A stretch of DNA of 64,000 nt from an uncultured Cyclobacteriaceae bacterium (lineage in GTDB: Bacteria; Bacteroidota; Bacteroidia; Cytophagales; Cyclobacteriaceae). Location of the stretch: assembly GCA_905479015.1 (NCBI GenBank), contig CAJQKV010000011.1, forward strand, positions 1 to 64,000, in the 5' to 3' direction. Below the pieces are notes generated by a model. It saw only the letters and a list, made by a program, of their open reading frames with translations. It ran no database searches and was not told the DNA's origin. The translations under genes and the position numbers were made by a program. Shown here piece after piece: positions 1 to 8,570 of this stretch; the first letter of the stretch is position 1, and the number at the start of each line of letters is the position of its first letter.

Positions 1-603
1 TTTCAGTTCAGGCTCTAGATAAAAAATTTCATCTTCTTCTGCTGACTGAGAAGTCTTGACTTGATATGAACCATAATCATCCGTTAATATTTGTCCTAAT
101 TGGGTGTTCTCATCTATTTTCCCCTCAAAATAATTATTATTTTTATCAGAAATAGTAAGGTCATTTCCCCAAATTTTAAAGGGCTGAAAATTTCTTGACA
201 AGCAAAAATTAAAATTAGAATCGCTTAACAAGCTATCAGCATGCAAATTAATATCTTTCTTCTCTGACTCCCCTTTCTTATTTTCTTGATAAATCTCATT
301 ACGAAACATGTATTTCATATAGGGGGCTGCGGGTCTGATTTTGCTGAAGTTTTCAAAATACCTGTTTTTTACCTGTATTCCGAATCTAAATTTGATGGCC
401 TCTTTGGAAGATGATAACAAAAATAAATGATCTGACTTACCCAAAATAGCGAAACCCTCTGCTTTTTTTTTGAATACAAGTTGATATGATTTCATCATTG
501 CCTGCAAAGAAGGAGTCATTATTATTTCATAATCTTTGGAAAAAGGTCCTGAATAATATTTATGGCTTAGTGATACCTCAAAAAGAACTTGATACTGAAC
601 CAT
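1..603 (-). CDS. Unknown protein, partial (runs off left edge), downstream of DUF4255 gene
   Basis: An open frame of 201 codons begins with ATG at 603 and stays open to the window edge, so its 3' end is missing. I do not recognise the protein. The visible part starts MVQYQVLFEVS, has no signal peptide and no membrane segment, and looks like a soluble beta-rich protein. It ends with an acidic stretch (SAEEDEIFYLEPE). It starts only 4 nt after the stop of the DUF4255 gene on the same strand, so it is almost certainly co-transcribed with it. By position it could be a structural or accessory part of a contractile injection system, but that is inference from context only. Confidence 0.7.
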   Translation of the reverse strand, partial: MVQYQVLFEVSLSHKYYSGPFSKDYEIIMTPSLQAMMKSYQLVFKKKAEGFAILGKSDHLFLLSSSKEAIKFRFGIQVKNRYFENFSKIRPAAPYMKYMFRNEIYQENKKGESEKKDINLHADSLLSDSNFNFCLSRNFQPFKIWGNDLTISDKNNNYFEGKIDENTQLGQILTDDYGSYQVKTSQSAEEDEIFYLEPELK

Positions 604-607
604 TTAA

Positions 608-1468
608 TTATTCTTTATCTTTATCATCATTATTTTTACCAGTTGCGGATGGATTAGCTCGACTTCTAGAACGATCAAATGGATCATCTGATTCCTCTGT
701 TGTATTCTGATTCATTGCTCCCTCAGAATCTTGAGTTCGATTTCTTGCGCGCTCAAATGGGTCATCCTCAGTTTCTTCTGCATCATCGGTTAATAACTTT
801 TCCTCTGCCTCTACTACCCGTTGTCTTCCTCTGTTAAAGGCCTCTTCAGCAGCGCTCTGACCACCTGCGGGCTGTGGTCCACTGGAAACATCTTCATCCC
901 CCTCAGGGACGATCCCAATTCCAGAAATTGATGGAATGGTATCCTCCATATTGTCTGTAGCGAAAGTCAGCATTCTGATACGATAGACGACTGAGGGCAA
1001 ATACTTGGAGCCCATCATTTGAAATACGGCACTCAAATCATGAAAGGATAGGGAAGTTAAATCAAATACTGCCTTCTCAACATTATCTGAAAGTCCTGGC
1101 GTATTATCGTTAGTGAAAACAGGCTTCCCTTGAAAAAAATAGATCACTCCCGACAAAAACTTCAAGGCCTCCACATAGTTTTTTCCTACAAAATAACTTG
1201 AAAAAATAACGGTTAAATTCACATAAATATCTGGACTACTTTTGACAAAAGTACCTCCTGATGAGGTTGTTCCTGCCGTAGCTTTTAACGTAGTCTCTTC
1301 CTCAACGTTGACTAGTGAACAAACTACTGTGTTGGAACCCTCTAATGCAACTGAACCATCTTGGTTAATTAAGTTAGAAAGAACAAGTCTATCTTCTCTT
1401 ACACCATATCTTGATTTAAAATAATCATTGAGTTCTGAACAGACTACAGGCAGCAGGTTATGAATCAT
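608..1468 (-). CDS. DUF4255 (Pvc16/Afp16 N-terminal type) protein
   Basis: The N-terminal ~190 residues match the DUF4255 pattern: MIHNLLPVVCSELNDYF start, NVEEE segment, a 'Y.NL.VIFSSYF..K.Y.EALKFLS..I.FFQ' core, and 'DLSAVF..MGSKYLPSVVYRIRM'. This family includes the tube-capping or terminator protein (Pvc16/Afp16) of extracellular contractile injection systems and T6SS-iv-like systems. Residues ~190-286 form a charged, probably disordered tail with three spaced copies of a short motif: EEAFNRGRQR (208-217), DDPFERARNR (235-244) and DDPFDRSRSR (261-270). The gene lies 1 nt after the small membrane protein gene and 4 nt before the partial gene. The family call is firm from pattern; the role in a particle is inferred because sheath, tube and baseplate genes are outside the window. 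Confidence 0.85.
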   Translation of the reverse strand: MIHNLLPVVCSELNDYFKSRYGVREDRLVLSNLINQDGSVALEGSNTVVCSLVNVEEETTLKATAGTTSSGGTFVKSSPDIYVNLTVIFSSYFVGKNYVEALKFLSGVIYFFQGKPVFTNDNTPGLSDNVEKAVFDLTSLSFHDLSAVFQMMGSKYLPSVVYRIRMLTFATDNMEDTIPSISGIGIVPEGDEDVSSGPQPAGGQSAAEEAFNRGRQRVVEAEEKLLTDDAEETEDDPFERARNRTQDSEGAMNQNTTEESDDPFDRSRSRANPSATGKNNDDKDKE

Positions 1469-1469
1469 T

Positions 1470-1706
1470 TTATTCCTCTATTATAATTTTGGTGATGGCC
1501 CATATGACCAAGCGCATGATGTAAGTAAAAATGATTCCAATGATTCCTCCCGTTATAAATAACTCCATTTCAAAAGTTCGTTCTTGTATTGTTGATTGAT
1601 TGCCCGTTGGAGTGAGTGACATATATTCAATAAATAAATAAGCCACAGGAAGCGATAGAATGATGGCGGTAATGAACCAGAGAAATTCTCTTGCAAAGAT
1701 TTTCAT
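1470..1706 (-). CDS. Small two-helix membrane protein
   Basis: A 78-residue protein with two clear hydrophobic segments, about residues 8-28 (WFITAIILSLPVAYLFI) and 48-71 (ELFITGGIIGIIFTYIMRL), joined by a short polar loop. It has no recognisable family signature. It begins 4 nt after the stop of the GH18-like gene and ends 1 nt before the DUF4255 start, so translational coupling in one transcript is likely. In this setting it may help anchor the neighbouring complex in the inner membrane, which is inference. It is retained as real because the spacing to both neighbours is that of a tight operon. Confidence 0.7.
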   Translation of the reverse strand: MKIFAREFLWFITAIILSLPVAYLFIEYMSLTPTGNQSTIQERTFEMELFITGGIIGIIFTYIMRLVIWAITKIIIEE

Positions 1707-1710
1707 ACTT

Positions 1711-3444
1711 TTATCTTAATTTTCTCCTATTCTGACTAAAAAACATATTGATTAAAATCACTCCTAGACTCCCCACTAAAACACCCAAAACAACACCCCA
1801 TTGAGGAGTTGAAATCAAGAAGTATTGTAAACCAAGGATACTTAATATCATAAATATCATACTATATACAACCCGAAAGGACTGATTCACAAAAAGCGCA
1901 TCTCGTACGCGCCAATCGGTCAATGCATAAACAAAACCAACAACCAAGAATCCTACAAAAATCAAAAAACCTAAACCAATGATTTTTTTGTTATTGTAAA
2001 TACTCAAGGCCAAACCATACGGACCTGAAAGGCTAGATTTAATTGGTTCAATCTTTACCAAAGAATCTACTCCAAAGCTTTTCGAAATTCCTTGCCAAAT
2101 ATCAATTGATCCTTGACTGTATCCCATTGCCCACAAACCAACTCCTCTTAGATTTTTCGATTTAATCCAATCGTATTTAATATCTAAACTGGTTTCATTT
2201 TCAAACCAGCATATTTTACTTGACTCATCATCATTCATCAGGTAAAAAAAGCTTGCACTGATTGGATCAAAATTGGGATTATACTCGGTATCATAAGTAG
2301 AAATGATTTCATAATAAGGTAAAGATTCCAAATAAGCACTCTGGCCTATCTTTATATCTTTTATGTCCCAAGTAACACCGTATAAAGGTAAGGAGAGAAT
2401 GATCTGGCCACCATCTATGTCTAGATTTAAAAAATCATTGACGCAGGTTTCTAAACTAGGTTGATTGGTCAGGGCATTGAGAGGGGCTACGGATCCCGGG
2501 AAGTCAGAGTGTTCACCACTGAAATCGTAACCCATGATATTAAAGTAGGTGACGAAGTATTTTAGCTCAGCATAGTTAAAGGTGTTTTGATCATTAAAGT
2601 AAGGCACATCTAAAATCAGCGAATAACCCCCATTTTGCAATTGCGTACTGAGCTTTTTAATGAAGAAATTGAAAAAATCACCATAAAGAGCTGGTATTTG
2701 TTCGAAATTAACGTCAATTCCATCAAAATTTCCATCAATCATAATAGACAATAATTCTTCAATAAATTGATTTTGAGCCTCTCTACTGGCCAAGAATATC
2801 TCGTTGTTTTCTGACCCAAAAGAGGTAATTGATAATAAAACTTTGACATTTGGGTTCTGCTGCTTGATGAATTTTGCCACACTATCTTCCACCACCTGCT
2901 TAACCATCGATGGATTTCTGTTTTTACCTGTCAACGGATCAATATCGTAGGAGTATAACGACAACATGGTTAATAAATCATAATTATAATATTTGTAAGC
3001 ATCTTCCATCCAATAAGGATGCCAACCAATGACCTCATATTTGGTATCTATACTGTCATGAGCGCCAATGTTATTATAAAAAACATTTTCTACTGAGTCC
3101 CACTCAATATCTTTGAGACTTCGATCATTTTTAAAACTGTATTCTTGTTGGGCATGAAAAAAAGTATAGATGTATTCATAGTCATGAATCATCCCGCTGT
3201 TAGGTATGTAGGGCGCCTTGGACCAAGTAATAATGTCAGCCGTGTCGCTAGAGGAATTCACCGTTTTTTTACTAGAGCCAAACATCTTCTTAACCTTGTT
3301 GGCGTCGCGATTGGTTCGCTTGACTTCTTTCATAACCTTCCTCTGCGCCCCCATGATTTGCTTACGCAAATCTTGCCCGGAAGACAAGAAAGGTAACATC
3401 AAACCGCTAATTATAACACCTAAGGTGAACCCTTTAAAATTCAT
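1711..3444 (-). CDS. GH18-fold protein with C-terminal membrane anchor
   Basis: A 577-residue protein with an N-terminal hydrophobic segment (residues ~7-22, signal peptide or anchor) and a basic linker rich in Lys/Arg. The GH18-like TIM barrel (~135-465) opens with VIGWHPYW, like YaaH/spore-cortex-type GH18 proteins. The active-site strand reads DGIDVNFE at residues 241-248: the catalytic Glu is present, but the middle Asp of the DxDxE motif is Asn. Three hydrophobic helices follow (~483-505, 520-540, 547-568). The protein would sit in the membrane with the barrel in the periplasm, where it could cut or bind peptidoglycan or another N-acetylglucosamine polymer. Sitting in the DUF4255 operon, it may remodel the wall for a contractile apparatus; that is inference. 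Confidence 0.8.
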   Translation of the reverse strand: MNFKGFTLGVIISGLMLPFLSSGQDLRKQIMGAQRKVMKEVKRTNRDANKVKKMFGSSKKTVNSSSDTADIITWSKAPYIPNSGMIHDYEYIYTFFHAQQEYSFKNDRSLKDIEWDSVENVFYNNIGAHDSIDTKYEVIGWHPYWMEDAYKYYNYDLLTMLSLYSYDIDPLTGKNRNPSMVKQVVEDSVAKFIKQQNPNVKVLLSITSFGSENNEIFLASREAQNQFIEELLSIMIDGNFDGIDVNFEQIPALYGDFFNFFIKKLSTQLQNGGYSLILDVPYFNDQNTFNYAELKYFVTYFNIMGYDFSGEHSDFPGSVAPLNALTNQPSLETCVNDFLNLDIDGGQIILSLPLYGVTWDIKDIKIGQSAYLESLPYYEIISTYDTEYNPNFDPISASFFYLMNDDESSKICWFENETSLDIKYDWIKSKNLRGVGLWAMGYSQGSIDIWQGISKSFGVDSLVKIEPIKSSLSGPYGLALSIYNNKKIIGLGFLIFVGFLVVGFVYALTDWRVRDALFVNQSFRVVYSMIFMILSILGLQYFLISTPQWGVVLGVLVGSLGVILINMFFSQNRRKLR

Positions 3445-3493
3445 TATCTAAAACTTAATTTTTATACTCTGTAATTCAATATTTGACAGCATG

Positions 3494-4837
3494 TCAAATA
3501 TCATCATTTATTTTGATTCTAAAAAGCAAAACTTTAACGTATACTTTTTTTCCTAGATTTTTATCTTCATTCTTAAAATACAAATAATGATTACAACATA
3601 AGTCATCCATCAGCGCGAAATTGATACCTGATTTGATTTGTAAGTTTGAAGCTATTTGCGAAGATGGAACTATTAAAACGTTATCATAGATAAGGGCAGA
3701 TGTGTCTTGACTTGATTTAGCCAATTTCGACTCAAGGGTAATGTTCTGCCCATTGGTCGTTTGGAGAGATACTAGCGTTTGATCCTTTTTAAATGCTAAA
3801 CCCAATGGATCGCCTAAAACATAATTTTTTAATACGTCTGTATACAATGCCCCATCTCCTAGGCTATCTGTTACTATACTTTCATCCAATGCTGCCATCG
3901 CTGACTCGTACTGTGATCCCGTTCCAAAAACTATACTCCAAAAAGCAATGGTTGAATCTGCCTCAAAATTGAAAGTGAATTTTTCTGAATTAGGATTCGT
4001 ATAATCTCGCACCGCACCTAAATATATTGTGGTATCTAAGAAATCAACAGGGATTGTGTCATACACAATTGGCTTGGATATTAGACTGGTATCAACGACA
4101 TACTTGAAAGGAGTAATCCTGTCAATACGAAATTTGTTTTCTTGTCCTAGCCAAGCGTTAGAAATCATAGTTATTTGAAAGGAATCTTTATTTAAAACTG
4201 GAATTATGGCTTGTACTGTTTTTTTAGATTTTCTATTTGCAAACAAAAGCTCTTTCGCTCCATTAACAATTTCGAGAGGGGGTGATTTCTTGTTCACCCT
4301 ATTCATCGTAAAAAGTAAGGTATCTCCTTTGTCAAAAGGACCTACCATTAAATTTTTATCATTGAATCTAGTGATTTGAAAAATGCCCTCTGATTCAATA
4401 GACTTGGTACGGTCAACGGCTAACGAAAAGGGGATTGAGTCTTTTGGCGCACCTATCTGAAAAGGAAAACGATTGAGCGTAATAATTTGATCTACTTTAG
4501 CCTTGAACAAAAAAGATAGATTTTCAACTTCTATCGAATAATCACCACTATCAATGGCATCAAACTGCCAAGTCATTTTGGCTTTTTTTATCAAAGCCTC
4601 ATGAACAATTGCACCTGAAGGAGATATAACCCTGAAATTTATTTTTCTGCGTGTATGGGTTTCAAAAGTTAAGTGATCAAACTTTTCTAATATCAAATGA
4701 GATTTTTTAATAAACTTTCTATCTAGTTGCATGGACTGGTTAGATGCTCGAGTAATCTCACTTTTCATTTGAGCTGAAGAAGGAAAAATAAAAATCCCTA
4801 CCAAAAAAACCAAAACCATTACTTTTCTTGTACCCAT
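3494..4837 (-). CDS. Secreted protein of unknown function
   Basis: A 447-residue protein with a signal peptide (residues 1-22, MGTRKVMVLVFLVGIFIFPSSAQ). The mature part looks all-beta: residues ~40-110 resemble an Ig- or pre-peptidase-like fold (FETHTRRKINFRVISPSGAIVHE, then W.FDAIDSGDYSIEVEN), followed by a long region rich in Ser, Thr and Asp. I recognise no catalytic motif. It begins 2 nt after the stop of the DUF4407 gene and precedes the GH18-like gene by 49 nt, so it belongs to the same gene string and probably acts in the periplasm or at the cell surface. The C-terminus contains a vicinal Cys pair (LCCNHYLYF). Confidence 0.75.
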   Translation of the reverse strand: MGTRKVMVLVFLVGIFIFPSSAQMKSEITRASNQSMQLDRKFIKKSHLILEKFDHLTFETHTRRKINFRVISPSGAIVHEALIKKAKMTWQFDAIDSGDYSIEVENLSFLFKAKVDQIITLNRFPFQIGAPKDSIPFSLAVDRTKSIESEGIFQITRFNDKNLMVGPFDKGDTLLFTMNRVNKKSPPLEIVNGAKELLFANRKSKKTVQAIIPVLNKDSFQITMISNAWLGQENKFRIDRITPFKYVVDTSLISKPIVYDTIPVDFLDTTIYLGAVRDYTNPNSEKFTFNFEADSTIAFWSIVFGTGSQYESAMAALDESIVTDSLGDGALYTDVLKNYVLGDPLGLAFKKDQTLVSLQTTNGQNITLESKLAKSSQDTSALIYDNVLIVPSSQIASNLQIKSGINFALMDDLCCNHYLYFKNEDKNLGKKVYVKVLLFRIKINDDI

Positions 4838-4839
4838 TG

Positions 4840-6000
4840 CTAATCTAATTTTTCCATTCTTTTTTGGACATCTTTTCTTATTTTGTCTTTCTCCTCATCT
4901 ACCCAAACTTCTAATTGCGCCTTCACTATTTCAAGATGCGCCTCTCCAATCAACTTCATAGATCCTTCGTTATTTTTAAGCTCCTGTTCGACCTTATCTT
5001 GTTCGATACTTGCCATAATGGTAAGCTTATTGTTGAGTTGTTGATTTCTCATATTTACAGCAGTAATTTCATCTATTTCAAAATCGTATTCTATGGTTTT
5101 TAAAAGATGATCATAGGGTCCATAAGGAGAAAGTAATTTTACCAAAATAGGTGCGACTTCAATAGCTATTAATAGTAAAATAATGGCCAATTGGGGTCCA
5201 AAAGGCAGTACTCTCAGTGATTCTAATCGCACCAATAATCCGTCGGCAAAAGATTGCAGCAATCCCTCTTTCTCGAGTTCAAACTCATCTAATAAACGTT
5301 GTTTCTCTTGATTAAGTAAAGCTATAGTGGTTTCATTGGTTAATTTGGCTTGATCATATTCCTTTTGACTCTGCAAGTATTTATTCTCTTTGCGTTCACA
5401 CTCTGTACCCCGACCTCTTTGACCGGTTCCGCACGTACCATCACATTCACATACATATTGCCGATAATATTCTTCTCTGATTTCGAATTTAGTCAAAATA
5501 CTTAGGTTTAGAGAGTCAATTCGTTGCTGCTTTAGAGCTGCTCTCCCATCAAAAAGGGTCGTTAATTTATCAATTTTGTTGGCCCCTGCATAGTAAATAC
5601 TTTCATTGATTTCTTGTTCGAATATCTTGAGTTCCAGCGGAACGGATATTACTAAAGATAATAATATGGCCAATAAAAGTCTAGGTGTTATTTGAGCGAG
5701 TTCTTGAAGTTTCCCTTTAGATTTCTTGATGGTTGAAACTAAAAACCTATCTAGATTGAATACCAATGAGCCCCAAAAAATCCCCAACATAATGGATAAA
5801 CTCAATGAGTTAAAAGCAGTGAATAGTGCATAGCCTCCAGAAAAGCAGGCCAAAATACCTGTAAAGAAAACGGTAGCGCCTACCCCTGCGTATTTATTCA
5901 CCTCAGACTTCGGACATTTGTCTAATAGTTCTATGTCTGCCGCTGAGCAAAACAAAAAGAATCTTAATATGAATCCATATGTACGCTTTTGCTCACTCAT
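4840..6000 (-). CDS. DUF4407 four-helix membrane protein
   Basis: The start is taken at the ATG at 6000 (MSEQKRTYGFILRFF); a longer frame to 6033 exists but lies inside the upstream gene. Hydrophobic helices are at about 38-63, 66-88, 107-127 and 268-290. Between helices three and four is a long polar, coiled-coil-prone region with the Cys cluster C184, C186, C190, C201 in CECDGTCGTGQRGRG. This layout (FLFCSAADIELL start, LDRF after helix two, Cys cluster, 'FGPQLAIILLLIAIEVAPI' helix) is that of DUF4407. The function of the family is unknown. The start overlaps the upstream stop by 8 nt (ATGAGTGA), which implies translational coupling. In this operon it could be the inner-membrane platform. 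Confidence 0.85.
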   Translation of the reverse strand: MSEQKRTYGFILRFFLFCSAADIELLDKCPKSEVNKYAGVGATVFFTGILACFSGGYALFTAFNSLSLSIMLGIFWGSLVFNLDRFLVSTIKKSKGKLQELAQITPRLLLAILLSLVISVPLELKIFEQEINESIYYAGANKIDKLTTLFDGRAALKQQRIDSLNLSILTKFEIREEYYRQYVCECDGTCGTGQRGRGTECERKENKYLQSQKEYDQAKLTNETTIALLNQEKQRLLDEFELEKEGLLQSFADGLLVRLESLRVLPFGPQLAIILLLIAIEVAPILVKLLSPYGPYDHLLKTIEYDFEIDEITAVNMRNQQLNNKLTIMASIEQDKVEQELKNNEGSMKLIGEAHLEIVKAQLEVWVDEEKDKIRKDVQKRMEKLD

Positions 6001-7255
6001 AATAATCCCTTGTTGATTCGATGTTATCAACAATTTTAGGGTCCGATTTAAAGTAGTTTAATAAAATAGATTTTCTATTTTTGAAAAGTTTTGGAATAGA
6101 ATGCTGTTCATAAAATTCATTAAAATCAGTCCCTTCCATCTTTTGTAAAAGAGTGGATTTGAGTGATTTATATTTGTTGTCCATCTCATCCATATAATCT
6201 CTGAAATGATTGTTATCGCTGTCTTTTAAATAATGTAAAGCCTTAATTCTAAAATCATCAATACTGATCTCCATCTCTTTCAAAGTATTTTGATTAAGAT
6301 TAATAAATTTTCTTTCAAAAATCGGTGTTGGAAATGAATAAATTAATATTTTCTGATTTTTGTTTCTCCCTCTAAATTTAGCTTCAATATTGATTTCTAT
6401 AGATCCATCCGAGTTGAAAATATGAGATCCTTGATTTTCATAAAATCCAAAAGGCTTGACGTTTACTGTATCTGCATGGGCTACATTCCAAGTCAACCGA
6501 ACATCATATCCCTTGGCAATCCCGAAAACGCCTGCATGCTGTGACTCGTTCATCGCCACAAACTCATTGGAAGACGGGTTTCGGAATTGTACCTCATATC
6601 CAATTTTAAATTCACTAATGGTATTTACCTTAAGTGATTTTATCTTCTTTTGACTCCCATGAGTCGCTTTCAACTTTAGGATGGTATCATTGAGGAAAGT
6701 GATGGTTTTTTGTCCAGAATCCGCTACTTCACCAATACCATCAATGGCAACATGAGTAGCATTGGTAACTTCCCAGAAAATTTTGGTAGCTGTCCGTTCG
6801 TATACTGTATTGCTTTCACTGAGAAATTCAATGGTAATATCATCCGGTTCTAAACGGTACTCAGGTTCTACTGAGGTGAAATAGTTAAGATATTCGTCAA
6901 ATCCTTTATCTGTAGTATGAAGTTCTACGAAATTCTCGTGATCCTCTTCGAGGGCATAAATCATGTCATGATCTTTAAAACATAATATTTTGTGGAGCCC
7001 TTCACCACTTTCTGATAAATAAATGGATGCCCCTAATTTTCTTAATTTCAATAAATGAATTAATATAAAAGCATCCGACTCCGTTTTTTCAAGTCCAGGT
7101 TTTGATAAGTAAATATCACACGCAATTTCTCTTCTGAGGCACTTTCCTAATTGTTCCAATAAATCAACAGACAAAACTTCTTCCAAATACAAACTTATCT
7201 TGTGTCTGGCCTCTCCGAATCTTTTTTTTAGAAACAAGGTTTGGTGAGTATTCAA
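5993..7255 (-). CDS. Unknown protein with PLD-like N-terminus and Ig-like domains
   Basis: A 420-residue protein without a signal peptide. The only plausible start is TTG at 7255: an in-frame stop lies just upstream and no early ATG exists. Residues ~1-125 weakly resemble half of a phospholipase D-like fold (KPGLEKTESDAFILIHLLKL, then LHKILCFKDHDMIY), but the HxK catalytic pair is not intact. Residues ~130-205 look like an Ig-like domain (IFWEVTNATHVAIDGIGEV, SGQKTITF), with a second from ~215-300. The C-terminal ~120 residues are helical and charged. It is the first gene of the string that leads to DUF4255 and overlaps the DUF4407 gene by 8 nt. Domain calls are pattern-based and tentative. 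Confidence 0.65.
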   Translation of the reverse strand: MNTHQTLFLKKRFGEARHKISLYLEEVLSVDLLEQLGKCLRREIACDIYLSKPGLEKTESDAFILIHLLKLRKLGASIYLSESGEGLHKILCFKDHDMIYALEEDHENFVELHTTDKGFDEYLNYFTSVEPEYRLEPDDITIEFLSESNTVYERTATKIFWEVTNATHVAIDGIGEVADSGQKTITFLNDTILKLKATHGSQKKIKSLKVNTISEFKIGYEVQFRNPSSNEFVAMNESQHAGVFGIAKGYDVRLTWNVAHADTVNVKPFGFYENQGSHIFNSDGSIEINIEAKFRGRNKNQKILIYSFPTPIFERKFINLNQNTLKEMEISIDDFRIKALHYLKDSDNNHFRDYMDEMDNKYKSLKSTLLQKMEGTDFNEFYEQHSIPKLFKNRKSILLNYFKSDPKIVDNIESTRDYYE

Positions 7256-7411
7256 TATTTAGGGGTAAGCTTATGGTTAATTTTTCAAAAACGATTTCAA
7301 TCTAATAAATAAATATCAAACATTCCTCACTCTACCTCAAGCATATTTTTAAATAAGAATTGAATATTTGAATTTCTATGATCAGGAAACCTCTTGATAT
7401 TAATTAGTGAT

Positions 7412-7446
7412 TTTGATGCTCAAGAAAAATCTACCTTTTATATTTG
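7412..7446 (+). promoter_or_regulatory. Bacteroidota-type promoter for the SDR gene
   Basis: TTTG at 7412-7415 and TATATTTG at 7439-7446 fit the TTTG/TAnnTTTG consensus with a 23-nt spacer, at the long end of the accepted range. The -7 box lies 30 nt before the ATG at 7476 and inside the longer alternative reading frame, so it supports the shorter SDR start. Confidence 0.4.
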
Positions 7447-7475
7447 AATTCGGTCAAGTATTGAAGATTAAAATC

Positions 7476-8273
7476 ATGACGAAAATAGACAAAAAGATAA
7501 TTTGGGTCACAGGAGCCTCTTCCGGCATTGGTGAAGCATTGGTCTACCAACTGCACCAATTGGGTGCAAAACTGATACTGTCAGCACGAAGAGCAAATGA
7601 ACTGGAGCGAGTGAAAAATGCCTGTACACAAAATAGCGAGGTACACCTCTTAACATTAGATCTATCTGAAGCTGAAACACTTGAAGAAAAATGCAAACAG
7701 GCGTTAACTTTGATGGGCCCCATTGATCTCATCATTCATTGTGGAGGAATCAGTCAGCGAGATAAAGTGATGAACACTTCTTTAGCCGTGGATCGCCGCA
7801 TTATGGAAGTCAACTATTTTGGGACCGTTGCCCTTTCTAAATTTTTACTCCCTTCCATGGTGACTCGTAAGCAAGGACATCATGTCATCATCACCTCCGT
7901 TACTGGCATCATCAGCACACCATTAAGGTCTGCTTATGCTGCCTCTAAACATGCCTTGCATGGTTTTTTTGATGCCCTAAGAGCTGAGCACGAAAAAGAT
8001 AATATCCATGTGTCATTGATTTGTCCTGGCTATATTAAAACCAAAATTAGTTTTAACGCATTGATGGGAGATGGCAGCAAACAAAATACCATGGATAAAG
8101 CACAAGACAATGGGATGAGTCCTGAAAGATGTGCGAGCAAAATCATAAGAGCAATAGAACAAAATAAAAACGAAGTGTATATCGGAGGGTTCAAAGAAGT
8201 AGCAGGTATTTATCTAAAGCGTTTCTTTCCCAATCTATTTGCTAAGATTGTAATAAAAATGGCTGTTACTTAA
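7476..8273 (+). CDS. Short-chain dehydrogenase/reductase (SDR)
   Basis: A 265-residue classical SDR. From the ATG at 7476 the Rossmann glycine motif TGASSGIG falls at residues 12-19, where the family expects it. The catalytic YAASK tetrad segment follows a Ser-containing strand (VIITSVTGI), and the family PG motif appears as CPGYIKT. It should reduce or oxidise a carbonyl/alcohol with NAD(P)H; the substrate cannot be told. It resembles the DltE/DHRS7-like 'unusual specificity' branch. The frame can be extended to 7407, but that would add a 23-residue tail before the nucleotide-binding strand and would cover a good promoter, so I prefer 7476. It stands alone between divergent and convergent neighbours. 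Confidence 0.9.
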   Translation: MTKIDKKIIWVTGASSGIGEALVYQLHQLGAKLILSARRANELERVKNACTQNSEVHLLTLDLSEAETLEEKCKQALTLMGPIDLIIHCGGISQRDKVMNTSLAVDRRIMEVNYFGTVALSKFLLPSMVTRKQGHHVIITSVTGIISTPLRSAYAASKHALHGFFDALRAEHEKDNIHVSLICPGYIKTKISFNALMGDGSKQNTMDKAQDNGMSPERCASKIIRAIEQNKNEVYIGGFKEVAGIYLKRFFPNLFAKIVIKMAVT

Positions 8274-8570
8274 CCTTGATAATTAAGATATTGCTATAGC
8301 GTTGACTATCCCGTGCTTAGAGTGGTCTGGGATTTGCCTAATTTTAAAATAATGATTCCACATCATCAAAGGAATAGGCATATCATAGCATTAATATTTG
8401 CTAATCAGTCTCTTAATAAAATTCATCAGCTTTGATCCTTTGTTAAAATCAACTCTAAAAAGATTTATTAAACATATATAATTAATTGTATTTCAGTATA
8501 TTATGATATTTTATTAAAGTATTGATTGAAAATCATAACAGACCTATAATGTATTCACTTTTCATAATCA
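8274..8570. other. Intergenic region, convergent, no gene seen
   Basis: About 300 nt of AT-rich DNA between the convergent SDR and MOSC genes. I see no coding frame, tRNA or clear terminator hairpin. A weak 5-bp complementarity (ATCCC near 8309, GGGAT about 15 nt later) is too small to call. Confidence 0.5.

Noticed and set aside
486-710. Possible small plus-strand protein at the left end
   Set aside because: It lies antisense to both the partial minus-strand gene and the DUF4255 gene and shows no domain signal.
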